From Streptomyces sp. NP160 (GTDB lineage: Bacteria > Actinomycetota > Actinomycetes > Actinomycetales > Quadrisphaeraceae): DNA of 60,008 bases. The DNA lies in assembly GCF_006335115.1 (NCBI RefSeq), contig NZ_VDMJ01000024.1, forward strand, positions 60,842 through 120,849, in the 5' to 3' direction. The position numbers and the translations under genes were made by a program. Positions within the stretch are counted from its first letter, which is position 1, and each line of letters begins with the position of its first letter. Of the stretch, positions 1 to 8,036 are shown piece after piece. The notes below the pieces were generated by a model. The model saw nothing but the letters and a program-made list of their open reading frames with translations. It was not told the DNA's origin and did not search any database.

Positions 1-39
1 CGGGGGCCCCTCGTCGTCCTGCCGGCCTGCGCCGGCGTT

Positions 40-78
40 GGCCGGTCAGGCTGACCGGTCAGGCTGGCCGGTCAGGCG
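40..78. repeat. Three tandem 13-bp repeats
   Basis: Three copies of a 13-bp unit (GGCCGGTCAGGCT with single-base variants) lie head to tail. The middle copy creates the palindrome TGACCGGTCA. The third copy runs over the stop codon of sufE. It may be part of a 3' end signal or a chance expansion. Confidence 0.75.
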
Positions 79-536
79 GTGGCACGCTCGCGCACCTGCC
101 GCTTGATCCGCCCGAGCATCCCCGCCATGCCGCGCAGGCGCAGCGGGCTGACCGCCCGCGCGAGGCCGAGCCGGTCGCTGACGTCGTCGGGGACGGCGAG
201 CAGCTCCGCCGCGGGGAGCCCGTCCAGGCCCTCCACGAGGATCCCCGCGAAGCCGCGGGTGGTCGGTGCCTCCCGCGGCGCGGTCGCGAAGACGCGGACC
301 GTGCGCGCCAGCGCGGGCGTGGCGTCGTCGGCGTCCTCGAGCTCGGTGATGACGAACACCGGCGACTGGCACTCCGGCACCGGCTCGAGCAGCTCGGGGT
401 GCTCCGCGTACCGCTCGGGCAGCTCGGGCAGGCCCTCGCTGAACTCCAGCAGCAGCTGCAGCCGCTCGCGCTCGGTGACGGCGCCGAAGTCGTCCACCAC
501 GTCGGCGAGCTTGGCCGGCAGGTCGGAGCCGCTCAT
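72..536 (-). CDS. sufE: SufE family Fe-S/sulfur acceptor protein
   Basis: 154-residue SufE-like protein, the normal family length. SufE proteins accept persulfide sulfur from a cysteine desulfurase and pass it to Fe-S scaffold proteins in the cytoplasm. The acceptor cysteine is visible as C56 in the motif PECQSPV, and the C-terminal helix with the LRLRGM segment is typical. The ATG overlaps the TGA of the upstream sulfurtransferase gene (ATGA), so the two are almost certainly cotranscribed and translationally coupled. The same pairing (sseA followed by a SufE-like gene) is known in mycobacteria. The family call is secure; its desulfurase partner is not in the window. Confidence 0.93.
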   Translation of the reverse strand: MSGSDLPAKLADVVDDFGAVTERERLQLLLEFSEGLPELPERYAEHPELLEPVPECQSPVFVITELEDADDATPALARTVRVFATAPREAPTTRGFAGILVEGLDGLPAAELLAVPDDVSDRLGLARAVSPLRLRGMAGMLGRIKRQVRERATA

Positions 537-1459
537 CGCGAGGACGTCGCCCCCGGCTGGTCACCGGTGGCGATCGGCACGCGCACGGCGTTGCCCCACT
601 CGGTCCAGGAGCCGTCGTAGTTCTTCACGTCGTCGAAGCCCAGCAGGTGGTGCAGCACGAACCAGGTGTGGCTCGAGCGCTCGCCGATGCGGCAGTAGGC
701 GATGGTGGCGCGGCCGGCCTCCAGGCCCTTCTCCTGCGCGTAGATCGCCTCCAGCTCGGCGCGGGGCTTGAAGCCGCCGTCCTCGGCCACCGCCCGAGCC
801 CACGGCACCGACTGGGCGCCGGGGATGTGGCCGCCGCGCAGCGTCCCCTCCTCCGGGTAGGCCGGCATGGAGGTGCGGGCGCCGGTGTACTCCTCGGGGG
901 AGCGCACGTCGACCAGCTGCGGTCGCTCGGTGCGCAGGAAGGCGAGCACGTCGTCCTTGTAGGCGCGGATGACGGAGTCGTCGCGCTCCACGACCGGGTA
1001 GTCGGCGGGGGTCACCTGCGGGGCGTCGGTGGTGTACTCGCGGCCCTCGGCCTCCCACTTCGCGCGGCCGCCGTCGAGCAGGCGCACGTTCTCGTGGCCG
1101 AACAGCGTGAACACCCACAGGGCGTACGCGGCCCACCAGTTGTTCTTGTCGCCGTAGATGACCACGGTGGTGTCGCGGCCGATGCCGCGCTCGCCCAGGA
1201 GCTCCGCGAAGGCCTCGCCGTCCACGTAGTCGCGCGTGACCGGGTCGTTGAGGTCGGTGTGCCAGTCGACCTTGACCGCGCCCGGGATGTGGCCGGTCTC
1301 GTAGAGCAGCACGTCCTCGTCGCTCTCGACCACCACGAGGCCGGGCTCGCCGAGGTGCTCGGCGAGCCAGTCGGTGCTCACGAGCCGCTCGGGGTGGGCG
1401 TACTCCGCGAAGCGGGGGGAGGGGTCGGGGGCGATCCGCGTCGTCGTCTCAGCAGCCAT
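533..1459 (-). CDS. sseA: Thiosulfate/3-mercaptopyruvate sulfurtransferase (two rhodanese domains)
   Basis: 308 residues with two rhodanese domains: an inactive N-terminal one (about residues 25-150) and a catalytic C-terminal one (about 170-295). The active-site loop is YCRIGERS with the persulfide cysteine at C256, the loop form seen in SseA/thiosulfate sulfurtransferases. It transfers sulfane sulfur to cyanide, thiols or, plausibly, to SufE encoded directly downstream. Start: ATG at 1459, preceded six bases upstream by TAACCT, so the message is probably leaderless. It is transcribed divergently from zapE across a 172-bp gap. Whether thiosulfate or mercaptopyruvate is the preferred donor cannot be told from sequence. 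Confidence 0.93.
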   Translation of the reverse strand: MAAETTTRIAPDPSPRFAEYAHPERLVSTDWLAEHLGEPGLVVVESDEDVLLYETGHIPGAVKVDWHTDLNDPVTRDYVDGEAFAELLGERGIGRDTTVVIYGDKNNWWAAYALWVFTLFGHENVRLLDGGRAKWEAEGREYTTDAPQVTPADYPVVERDDSVIRAYKDDVLAFLRTERPQLVDVRSPEEYTGARTSMPAYPEEGTLRGGHIPGAQSVPWARAVAEDGGFKPRAELEAIYAQEKGLEAGRATIAYCRIGERSSHTWFVLHHLLGFDDVKNYDGSWTEWGNAVRVPIATGDQPGATSSR

Positions 1460-1465
1460 GCAGCG

Positions 1466-1471
1466 AGGTTA
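1466..1471 (-). promoter_or_regulatory. Putative -10 element of sseA, leaderless
   Basis: TAACCT on the minus strand, six bases before the sseA ATG. Spacing places the transcription start at or next to the start codon. Confidence 0.6.
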
Positions 1472-1619
1472 GGCGACGCCGGTGTGCCCTAACCAGCCAG
1501 GACAGCCTCACCTCGTCGGGCGCGACCGGTCTGGCCCGCCCCGTGCGGACCGGCTGTGACCTGCGGCTCACCAGGAGCCCCTCCGCCCTCCGCGACCGGC
1601 GGACCGGGCGCGCCAGCCC

Positions 1620-1625
1620 TAGGCT
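1620..1625 (+). promoter_or_regulatory. Putative -10 element of zapE, leaderless
   Basis: TAGGCT, six bases before the zapE GTG. No Shine-Dalgarno sequence is present between it and the start codon. Confidence 0.6.
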
Positions 1626-1631
1626 CGGCCG

Positions 1632-2726
1632 GTGCCTGACGCCATCGCGCCCGCTGCCGTGGAGACCACCGACGCGGTGCCCTCGCTGGTCCAGCGCGAC
1701 CCCCGCCCCAGCCCGCAGCGCCTCCTGGACGACCTCGTCCCCCCGCCGCACTTCGCCGCCGCGAGCTTCGACAGCTACCGGCCCGACCCGGCTCAGCCGA
1801 CGCAGGCCGAGGCGGTGGACGCGCTGCGCGACCGCGCGGGCCGGTGGAGCGGCGCGAAGGGGGTCAAGGGGTCCAGGGGCGGGGGGCTGGCGCGGCTGTT
1901 CGGCCGCGGCGGCGAGGCGCCCAAGGAGGGCATCTACCTCGACGGCGGCTTCGGCGTGGGCAAGACCCACCTGCTGACGTCGCTCTTCCACGCCGTCGAC
2001 AGCCCGTCGGCGCCGGCCGCCTACGGCACGTTCGTGGAGTACACCAACCTCGCCGGCGCCCTCGGCTTCCGCCAGGCCGTGGAGGCGCTGTCCGCCAAGC
2101 GCCTGGTCTGCATCGACGAGTTCGAGCTGGACGACCCCGGCGACACCGTCCTCATGAGCCGCCTGCTGCGCGAGCTGTCCGACGCGGGCACCGCCCTGGC
2201 CGCCACGTCGAACACGCTGCCCGACGCGCTGGGTGAGGGCCGGTTCGCCGCGGAGGACTTCCTGCGCGAGATCCAGGCGGTCGCCTCCCGGTTCGACGTC
2301 TACCGGGTCGACGGCGAGGACTACCGCCACCGCGGCCTGCCGGCCCCGCCGGAGCCGGCCGTCGACGGCGAGGTGCGCGAGCGCGCGGGCGCGCGGCTGG
2401 CGGCCGGCGAGGGCGTGGTGCTCGACGCCTTCGACGAGCTGCTGGCCCACCTCGCGACCGTCCACCCCAGCCGCTACGGGGCGCTGCTCGACGGCGTCAC
2501 CGCGGTGCACTGGACCGGGGTGCGCCCCGTCTCGGACCAGAGCGTCGCCCTGCGCCTCGTGGTGCTGGGAGACCGCATGTACGACCGCGACCTGCCGCTC
2601 GTCGCCTCCGGCGTCCCGCTGGACCAGCTCTTCCCGGACGAGCTCATGAACGGCGGCTACCGCAAGAAGTACGCCCGCGCCGTCTCGCGCCTGACCGCGC
2701 TGGCCCGCGAGGGCTCCCAGCCCTGA
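1632..2726 (+). CDS. zapE: ZapE/AFG1-like cell division ATPase
   Basis: 364 residues, AFG1/ZapE family P-loop ATPase. Walker A is GGFGVGKTH (about 105-113), Walker B is LVCIDEFE (about 158-165), followed by the conserved segment with TSNT. The C-terminal part has the family ending FPDELMNGGYRKKY. In E. coli ZapE associates with the Z ring under stress; the yeast homologue acts in mitochondrial protein quality control. GTG start chosen because TAGGCT lies six bases upstream and homology begins soon after. An insertion of about 20 residues rich in Gly, Lys and Arg (about 72-95) precedes Walker A. It stands alone on the plus strand, convergent with treZ. Confidence 0.9.
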   Translation: MPDAIAPAAVETTDAVPSLVQRDPRPSPQRLLDDLVPPPHFAAASFDSYRPDPAQPTQAEAVDALRDRAGRWSGAKGVKGSRGGGLARLFGRGGEAPKEGIYLDGGFGVGKTHLLTSLFHAVDSPSAPAAYGTFVEYTNLAGALGFRQAVEALSAKRLVCIDEFELDDPGDTVLMSRLLRELSDAGTALAATSNTLPDALGEGRFAAEDFLREIQAVASRFDVYRVDGEDYRHRGLPAPPEPAVDGEVRERAGARLAAGEGVVLDAFDELLAHLATVHPSRYGALLDGVTAVHWTGVRPVSDQSVALRLVVLGDRMYDRDLPLVASGVPLDQLFPDELMNGGYRKKYARAVSRLTALAREGSQP

Positions 2727-2739
2727 CCCGAGGGTGGCG

Positions 2740-4572
2740 TCAGGAGAGGCGGACCACGGCGCTCGCCCGGGCGGGCAGCCGCACCGCGGTCCCTGACGGA
2801 CCCCCCGTGACCTCGGTCGCCGCGGCGTCCCACGCCAGGACCACCTCGGCGCGCGCGTCGTCGTCATCCAGCGCACCGGACAGCGGGACCGCCTGCTCGT
2901 GCTGGGCCAGGTTCGCCACCAGCGCCAGCGAGCCGCGGCGGGCGACCAGCCAGGGGCTGCCGCCCTCGTGCAGCTCGGCGTCGCCGCTGGTGGCGGTGCG
3001 GACGGCGCGCAGGTCGTCTCCGGCGAGATCGGGCTCGGAGCGGCGCAGGGCCAGCAGGTCGCGGGTCCAGGCGAGCAGGCGCGCGCCCCGCTCGGAGGTC
3101 GGCTCCGACCAGTCGAGCTTCGAGCCCGTGAAGGTGGACTCCTCCTGCGGGTCGGGCACCTCGACGTCGCCCTCCCAGCCGTGGGAGGCGAACTCCTCGG
3201 CGCGGCCCTTGCTGACCAGGGCGCCGAGCTCGGGGTCGTGGTCGGTGAAGAACATCCACGGCGTCGTGGCGCCGTACTCCTCACCCATGAAGATCATGGG
3301 CGTGAAGGCGCTGGTGAGGACCACGGCCTGCGCGGTGGCGAGCGCGGCGCCGTCCAGGGAGGCGGAGAGCCGGTCGCCGGTGGCGCGGTTGCCGGTCTGG
3401 TCGTGCGTCGTCGTGTAGGCGACGAACGCGTGACCGGGGTAGCGCGCCGTGTCCACGGGCGCGCCCCAGGTCTTGCCGCGGAAGGGGCTGTACGTGCCGG
3501 CGTGGTGGAACACCCGCTCCAGCACGTTCCCGAGCACCTCGAGGCTGGCGAAGTCCTTGTAGTAGCCGCCGCGCTCGCCGGTCATCACCGAGCGCAGCGC
3601 GTGGTGGACGTCGTCGGCCCACTGTGCCTGCATCCCGCGGGCCGGGAGGTCCGTGGCGGACGCCTGGCCCAGCGGCGTGACCATGCCGGTGTCGTTGAGG
3701 TCGCTCTCGGCGATGAGGGTCAGCGGCCTGCCGAGCTCGGCCGACAGCGCGGCGGTCTCGCGGGCCAGCTGCGCGAGCACGTGCTCGTCGGACTCGTCGA
3801 CCAGGGCGTGGACGGCGTCCAGGCGCAGCGCGTCGACGTGGAAGTCGCGGAACCAGCGCAGGGCGTTGTCGACGACGAAGCGCCGCACGCCCTCAGAGCC
3901 CGGCTGGTCGAGGTTGACCGCCGCGCCCCACGGCGTGTGGTGCTCCTCGGTGAAGTACGGGCCGAACTCGCCGAGGTAGTTCCCCGCCGGGCCGAGGTGG
4001 TTGTAGACGCAGTCGAGCGCCACGCCGAGGCCCGCCCGGTGGGCGGTGTCGACGAAGCGCTGCAGCGCCGCGGGGCCGCCGTAGGCGTCGTGGACGGCGT
4101 ACAGGTCCACGCCGTCGTACCCCCAGCCGCGGCGCCCCGGGAAGGCCGCCACCGGCAGGAGCTCGACGACGTCGACGCCGAGGTCCACCAGGTGCGGGAG
4201 CTTCTCCGCTGCCGCGTCGAGGGTGCCCTCGGGGGTGAAGGTGCCGACGTGGAGCTCGTAGACGACGGCGCCGCGGGCGTCGCGGCCGGGCCAGCCGCCG
4301 TCACCCCAGCTGTGAGCGGCCGGGTCGAAGACGCGGCTGGGGCCGTGGACGTCGTGCGGCTGGTGCGCGCTGCGCGGGTCGGGGCGGGGATCGCCGCCGT
4401 CGACGCGGAACGCGTAGTCGGTGCCGTCGCCGGCCTCGTCCACCTCGAGGGCCCACCAGCCGGGGGCGGGGTCCTCGCTGGGCTCCAGCGGCAGCGTCTG
4501 CGTGCCGGAGGGGAGGTGGACGTCGATCTCGACGCGGTCAGCGGAGGGCGCCCAGACGGCGAAGCGGTGCAC
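2740..4572 (-). CDS. treZ: Malto-oligosyltrehalose trehalohydrolase
   Basis: About 610 residues, GH13 family. TreZ cleaves the maltooligosyl-trehalose made by TreY to release trehalose. Visible marks: N-terminal HRFAVWAPSADRVEI (carbohydrate-binding module), the RGWGYDGVDLYAVH segment, DCVYNHLGPAGNY, ALRLDAVHAL with the nucleophile Asp, IAESDLND with the acid Glu, and TTTHDQTGNRA. The frame stays open to 4665, but the GTG at 4572 is preferred: homology starts at its second codon and the extra upstream part is made of an intergenic repeat. It lies downstream of treX-treY-def on the same strand, separated from def by a 190-bp gap with a long hairpin, so it may have its own promoter. Confidence 0.93.
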   Translation of the reverse strand: MHRFAVWAPSADRVEIDVHLPSGTQTLPLEPSEDPAPGWWALEVDEAGDGTDYAFRVDGGDPRPDPRSAHQPHDVHGPSRVFDPAAHSWGDGGWPGRDARGAVVYELHVGTFTPEGTLDAAAEKLPHLVDLGVDVVELLPVAAFPGRRGWGYDGVDLYAVHDAYGGPAALQRFVDTAHRAGLGVALDCVYNHLGPAGNYLGEFGPYFTEEHHTPWGAAVNLDQPGSEGVRRFVVDNALRWFRDFHVDALRLDAVHALVDESDEHVLAQLARETAALSAELGRPLTLIAESDLNDTGMVTPLGQASATDLPARGMQAQWADDVHHALRSVMTGERGGYYKDFASLEVLGNVLERVFHHAGTYSPFRGKTWGAPVDTARYPGHAFVAYTTTHDQTGNRATGDRLSASLDGAALATAQAVVLTSAFTPMIFMGEEYGATTPWMFFTDHDPELGALVSKGRAEEFASHGWEGDVEVPDPQEESTFTGSKLDWSEPTSERGARLLAWTRDLLALRRSEPDLAGDDLRAVRTATSGDAELHEGGSPWLVARRGSLALVANLAQHEQAVPLSGALDDDDARAEVVLAWDAAATEVTGGPSGTAVRLPARASAVVRLS

Positions 4573-4585
4573 GCGTCCAGCCAAC

Positions 4586-4610
4586 CGGTGATCATGGGCG
4601 CCCGCCACCC
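4586..4610 (+). repeat. Copy 1 of dispersed GTGATCATGG repeat
   Basis: GTGATCATGGGC followed by GCCCGCCACCC, the same core and 3' flank as nine other intergenic copies in the window. It sits just upstream of the likely treZ start. Confidence 0.8.
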
Positions 4611-4664
4611 GGCCCTGCGTCCGTGACCGTGGACGTCGCGAACACCTCGGGTGGATCTGCGCCA

Positions 4665-4739
4665 CTCCCCGACTGGCACGGTGTGGCCCTGTGCCAGACC
4701 TAGTGGCACAGGGCCACCCCGTGCCAGTCAGCGGGGGAG
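4665..4739. repeat. Long inverted repeat (26-bp arms) between def and treZ
   Basis: Arms at 4671-4696 and 4704-4729 are complementary over 26 bases with one mismatch, around a 7-base loop (GACCTAG). The stem continues after a 4-base bulge with CTCCCC (4665-4670) against GGGGAG (4734-4739). It is 3' of def and 5' of treZ. It could stop transcription of treXY-def, act as an RNA processing site, or be a palindromic repeat element; no U-tract follows. Confidence 0.9.
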
Positions 4740-4761
4740 CGGGGCGGGCGCCGCGGCAGCG

Positions 4762-5403
4762 TCAGACGCGGCCCGTCCAGGACAGTGACGACAGGTCGGC
4801 CTTGTCGATGTAGAGGCCACCGCCGAGGTGGTCGATCTCGTGCTGCATGATCCGCGCCGCCCAGCCGTGGAAGACGTCGTCGAAGGGCTTGCCCGTCTCG
4901 TCCTGGCCCACCACGCGCACCGACCTGAGGCGCGCCACCTCGGCCTCGTAGCCGACCACCGACAGGCAGCCCTCCTCGAAGACCACCCGCTCGGCCTCCT
5001 CCACGGGGACCTCGGCGCCGGAGGCGTCCACCGGTGAGTACGAGGGGTTGACGATCACCCGGAACGGCAGCTCGGAGCGCTCGCGCGGGTCGTCGTCGTC
5101 GTCTCCGGAGTCCTCGACGACGGCCAGGGCCAGGCCCAGCCCCACCTGCGGGGCGGCCAGCCCGACGCCCGGGGCGGCGTGCATGGCGACCTTCATCGCC
5201 TCGACGAGGTCGGCCATGAGCTCGGGGGAGAGCTCGCCGTCGTAGGGCTGCGCGACCTCCCGCAGCACGGGGTGACCCGCCTGCACGATGGGCAGCGGCT
5301 GCGGACCGCGCAGCAGCTTGCCCACCGCCTTGCGGAGGTCCTTGCTGCTCATCGGCCGGCGGATGGCGTCGACGGCGCTGGTGGGGCTGGACTGCTGGGC
5401 CAT
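4762..5403 (-). CDS. def: Peptide deformylase
   Basis: 213 residues; removes the formyl group from nascent N-terminal formylmethionine. All three metal-site motifs are present: GVGLAAPQ (79-86), EGCLS (144-148, ligand C146) and HEIDH (188-192). It has an N-terminal extension of about 35 residues and an acidic insert with five consecutive Asp residues (about 101-105) between motifs 1 and 2, as seen in long actinobacterial deformylases. The ATG at 5403 lies two bases after the TGA of treY, so it is cotranscribed with treXY. An internal ATG (5352) is a less likely start. No fmt gene is nearby, so this is perhaps one of several deformylases. Confidence 0.93.
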   Translation of the reverse strand: MAQQSSPTSAVDAIRRPMSSKDLRKAVGKLLRGPQPLPIVQAGHPVLREVAQPYDGELSPELMADLVEAMKVAMHAAPGVGLAAPQVGLGLALAVVEDSGDDDDDPRERSELPFRVIVNPSYSPVDASGAEVPVEEAERVVFEEGCLSVVGYEAEVARLRSVRVVGQDETGKPFDDVFHGWAARIMQHEIDHLGGGLYIDKADLSSLSWTGRV

Positions 5404-5405
5404 GC

Positions 5406-8036
5406 TCACGGCGCAGCATCCTCCCCCACGGCACCCGCGGCGGCGGCAGCCACCTCGCTGGCGCCCTCGCGCACGAGCAGGGCGACGGGCATGGCGGACA
5501 GCAGCCGCGCGAGCGGCACGGCCCCGCCGTCGTGCAGGGCCCCCGTCAGCAGGTCGCGCCAGGCGCCCGGGGTCTCGGCCGTCGACCCGGCCTCCGGGAG
5601 CACCACGGTGTGCTGCCCCCAGCCGCCGAGGCGCTCCAGCGAGGCCGCGAGGCGCGTGGCCACGACCACCACCTGCGGCGCACCGCCGTCGACGTCGCCG
5701 GTGCCGCGGCCGAACGCCACGGCGTTGCCGGTGGACGTGGCGACGGCGGTGTAGGTCGCCCCCTCGCCGACGAACCACTCGGGGTGCCGACGGCGCAGTC
5801 GCAGCGCCCGGGAGGTGACCAGCAGCTTCTCGTCCGACAGGTCGCTCGGGCGTGCTCCCGAGTCGATGCGGGACAGGCGCCGGCGCCGGTCGGCGTAGTC
5901 GACGGGGCGGCGGTTGTCCGGGTCGACCAGCGACAGCGAGACCACCTCGGTGCCCTGGTAGACGTCGGGCACGCCCGGCATGGTCAGCTGCACGAGCTTC
6001 TGCCCGAGCACGCCCACCCGCACCGGACCGGCGATGCGCTGCGAGAACGCCTCCACGGCCTCGAGCACCGCGCTGTCGCCGAGGACGCCCACGGCGAAGG
6101 ACCTCACGGCCTCCTCGTAGGCCTCGTCGGGGTTCGTCCACGTGGTGTGGAGCTTGGCCTCGCGGATGGCCTTCTCGAGGTAGCCGAGCAGCCGCTCGCC
6201 GCTGATCGGCCCGCCCGGCCGCCCGTCGCGCTCGCCCGAGCCCCAGGTGCCCAACAGCGTCTGCCAGACGAGGTGCTCGGTCTGCCCGTCGAGCTCCTGG
6301 CGGCGGTGCTCGGCGGCCAGACGCCGCCAGTGCCGCAGCGCCTCGGCGAACTCCAGCGGGAGCTCGGAGAGCACGGCGAGGCGCGCCCGCACGTCCTCGT
6401 CGCGCTTGGTGTCGTGCGTGGTCAGCGTGGTCATGGCCACCGGCCAGTCGCGCACCTGCTGGGCGCAGTAGGCGTGGAACTCCTCCGGGGCCACGCCCAC
6501 GCGGTCGGGGTCGCCGCCCACCTCGTTGAGCCCCGCCAGGCGGAACCAGCGGTAGAACGCGGTGTCCTCCACGCCCTTGGCCATGACGGGGCCGCAGGTC
6601 TGCTGGAAGCGGATGACGAGCTCGGCGCGGTCGGCGTCGGCGAGCCTCCCGGCGCTGCCGACCTCGCGCCCCAGCAGCAGGTCGACGACGACGGCGAGGG
6701 TGTCCCAGCGCTCTTCCGGCAGGTGCTCGCGCGCCTGCTCCGCGGCCTCCTCGAGCACCCGCTGGGCCTCGGCCGGCGCGGGCTCACCGGGCACCACGTA
6801 GGCGCGGTAGCGCGGGAAGGCCACGAGCAGCTCCACCACGCACTCGCGCAGGGCGCGCTCGGTGTGGTCGCGCAGGCGCACGTCGGCTGCGACGATCTGC
6901 ACCAGCAGCTGCACGAGGCGGTGCACCTCGGCGTACAGGCCCGCCTCGACCACCTCGCGCTTGGCGGCGCTCACGACGGCGGGGAAGCCGGCGGCCTCCC
7001 CGGTGACCTCGGCGAGCAGCGCCGACAGCGGTCCGGCGCCCGCCGGGTCGACGAAGAGCCCGCCCACCCGCAGGAGGGCGTCGTAGCCGGTGGTGCCGGC
7101 GACGGGCCAGTCGTCGGGGAGCACCTCGGAGCCCTCGAGGATCTTCTCCACCACCACCCACGCCCCGCCGGAGCGCTCGGCGAGGCGCCGCACGTAGCCG
7201 CGGGGGTCGGCCAGGCCGTCCGGGTGGTCGATGCGCAGCCCCTCCAGCTCGCCGGACGCCAGCAGCTCGAGGAGCAGCTCGTGGCTGGCGTCGAAGACCT
7301 CGGGGTCCTCCACGCGGATGGCGGCGAGGGTGTCGACGTCGAAGAAGCGGCGGTAGTTCAGCTCCTCGTCGGCCACGCGCCAGTGCGCCAGCCGGTACCA
7401 CTGCCGGTCCACCAGCTCGGCCAGCGGCAGTGTCTCCGTGCCGGGGCGGACGGGGAAGACGTGGTCGTAGTAGCGCAGCAGCGGCTCGCTGCCGCTGGTG
7501 TCGAGCTCCAGCTCGCCGCTGCCGAGCACCTGCCCGATCCGCGAGCCGAGCACGGGCATGAGGATCGCGTGGCCGGACGTCCACCAGTCGACGTCGAACC
7601 AGCGCGCGTAGGGCGAGTCCGGCCCGTCCCGCAGCACCGACCACAGCGCGCGGTTGAGCCGCGCCGGCGTCGGCACGGCCATGTGGTTGGGGACCACGTC
7701 GGCCACGGCGGCGAGGCCCTTGCTGCGCAGGCGCTGCACCAGCACGTCGAGGGCCTCGCGGCCCCCGGCCTCGGGGTTGACCCGGCTGTGGTCGACCACG
7801 TCGTAGCCGTGCGCCGAGCCCGGCGTCGGCTGCAGCAGCGGCGACAGGTAGGCGTGGGAGACGCCGAGGGCGTCGAGGTGGTCGACGACGGCGGTCGCGT
7901 CGTCGTAGCCGAACTCCGGCCGGATCTGCAGCCGGTACGTGGAGACCGGGACGGGCCTGCCGGGCGCGGGGCGGTGCTGGGCGGCCGAGCCGCCCTGCTG
8001 GCCGCCCTGCTGGCCGCTGGCGGTCGTGTCGTTCAC
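5406..8036 (-). CDS. treY: Malto-oligosyltrehalose synthase
   Basis: About 876 residues, longer than many TreY proteins. It isomerises the reducing-end alpha-1,4 bond of maltodextrins to alpha-1,1. Marks: STYRLQIRPEFGYDDA at the N-terminus, HGYDVVDH, ADVVPNHMAV, RIDHPDGLADP with the family Asp, AFYRWFRLAGLNEVGG and TTLTTHDTKRDEDVRARL. The GTG start at 8036 overlaps the treX stop codon (GTGA), giving translational coupling. About 25 Gln/Gly/Ala-rich residues precede the catalytic domain. With TreX and TreZ it forms the complete route from glycogen to trehalose, a compatible solute in desiccation and osmotic stress. Confidence 0.95.
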   Translation of the reverse strand: MNDTTASGQQGGQQGGSAAQHRPAPGRPVPVSTYRLQIRPEFGYDDATAVVDHLDALGVSHAYLSPLLQPTPGSAHGYDVVDHSRVNPEAGGREALDVLVQRLRSKGLAAVADVVPNHMAVPTPARLNRALWSVLRDGPDSPYARWFDVDWWTSGHAILMPVLGSRIGQVLGSGELELDTSGSEPLLRYYDHVFPVRPGTETLPLAELVDRQWYRLAHWRVADEELNYRRFFDVDTLAAIRVEDPEVFDASHELLLELLASGELEGLRIDHPDGLADPRGYVRRLAERSGGAWVVVEKILEGSEVLPDDWPVAGTTGYDALLRVGGLFVDPAGAGPLSALLAEVTGEAAGFPAVVSAAKREVVEAGLYAEVHRLVQLLVQIVAADVRLRDHTERALRECVVELLVAFPRYRAYVVPGEPAPAEAQRVLEEAAEQAREHLPEERWDTLAVVVDLLLGREVGSAGRLADADRAELVIRFQQTCGPVMAKGVEDTAFYRWFRLAGLNEVGGDPDRVGVAPEEFHAYCAQQVRDWPVAMTTLTTHDTKRDEDVRARLAVLSELPLEFAEALRHWRRLAAEHRRQELDGQTEHLVWQTLLGTWGSGERDGRPGGPISGERLLGYLEKAIREAKLHTTWTNPDEAYEEAVRSFAVGVLGDSAVLEAVEAFSQRIAGPVRVGVLGQKLVQLTMPGVPDVYQGTEVVSLSLVDPDNRRPVDYADRRRRLSRIDSGARPSDLSDEKLLVTSRALRLRRRHPEWFVGEGATYTAVATSTGNAVAFGRGTGDVDGGAPQVVVVATRLAASLERLGGWGQHTVVLPEAGSTAETPGAWRDLLTGALHDGGAVPLARLLSAMPVALLVREGASEVAAAAAGAVGEDAAP

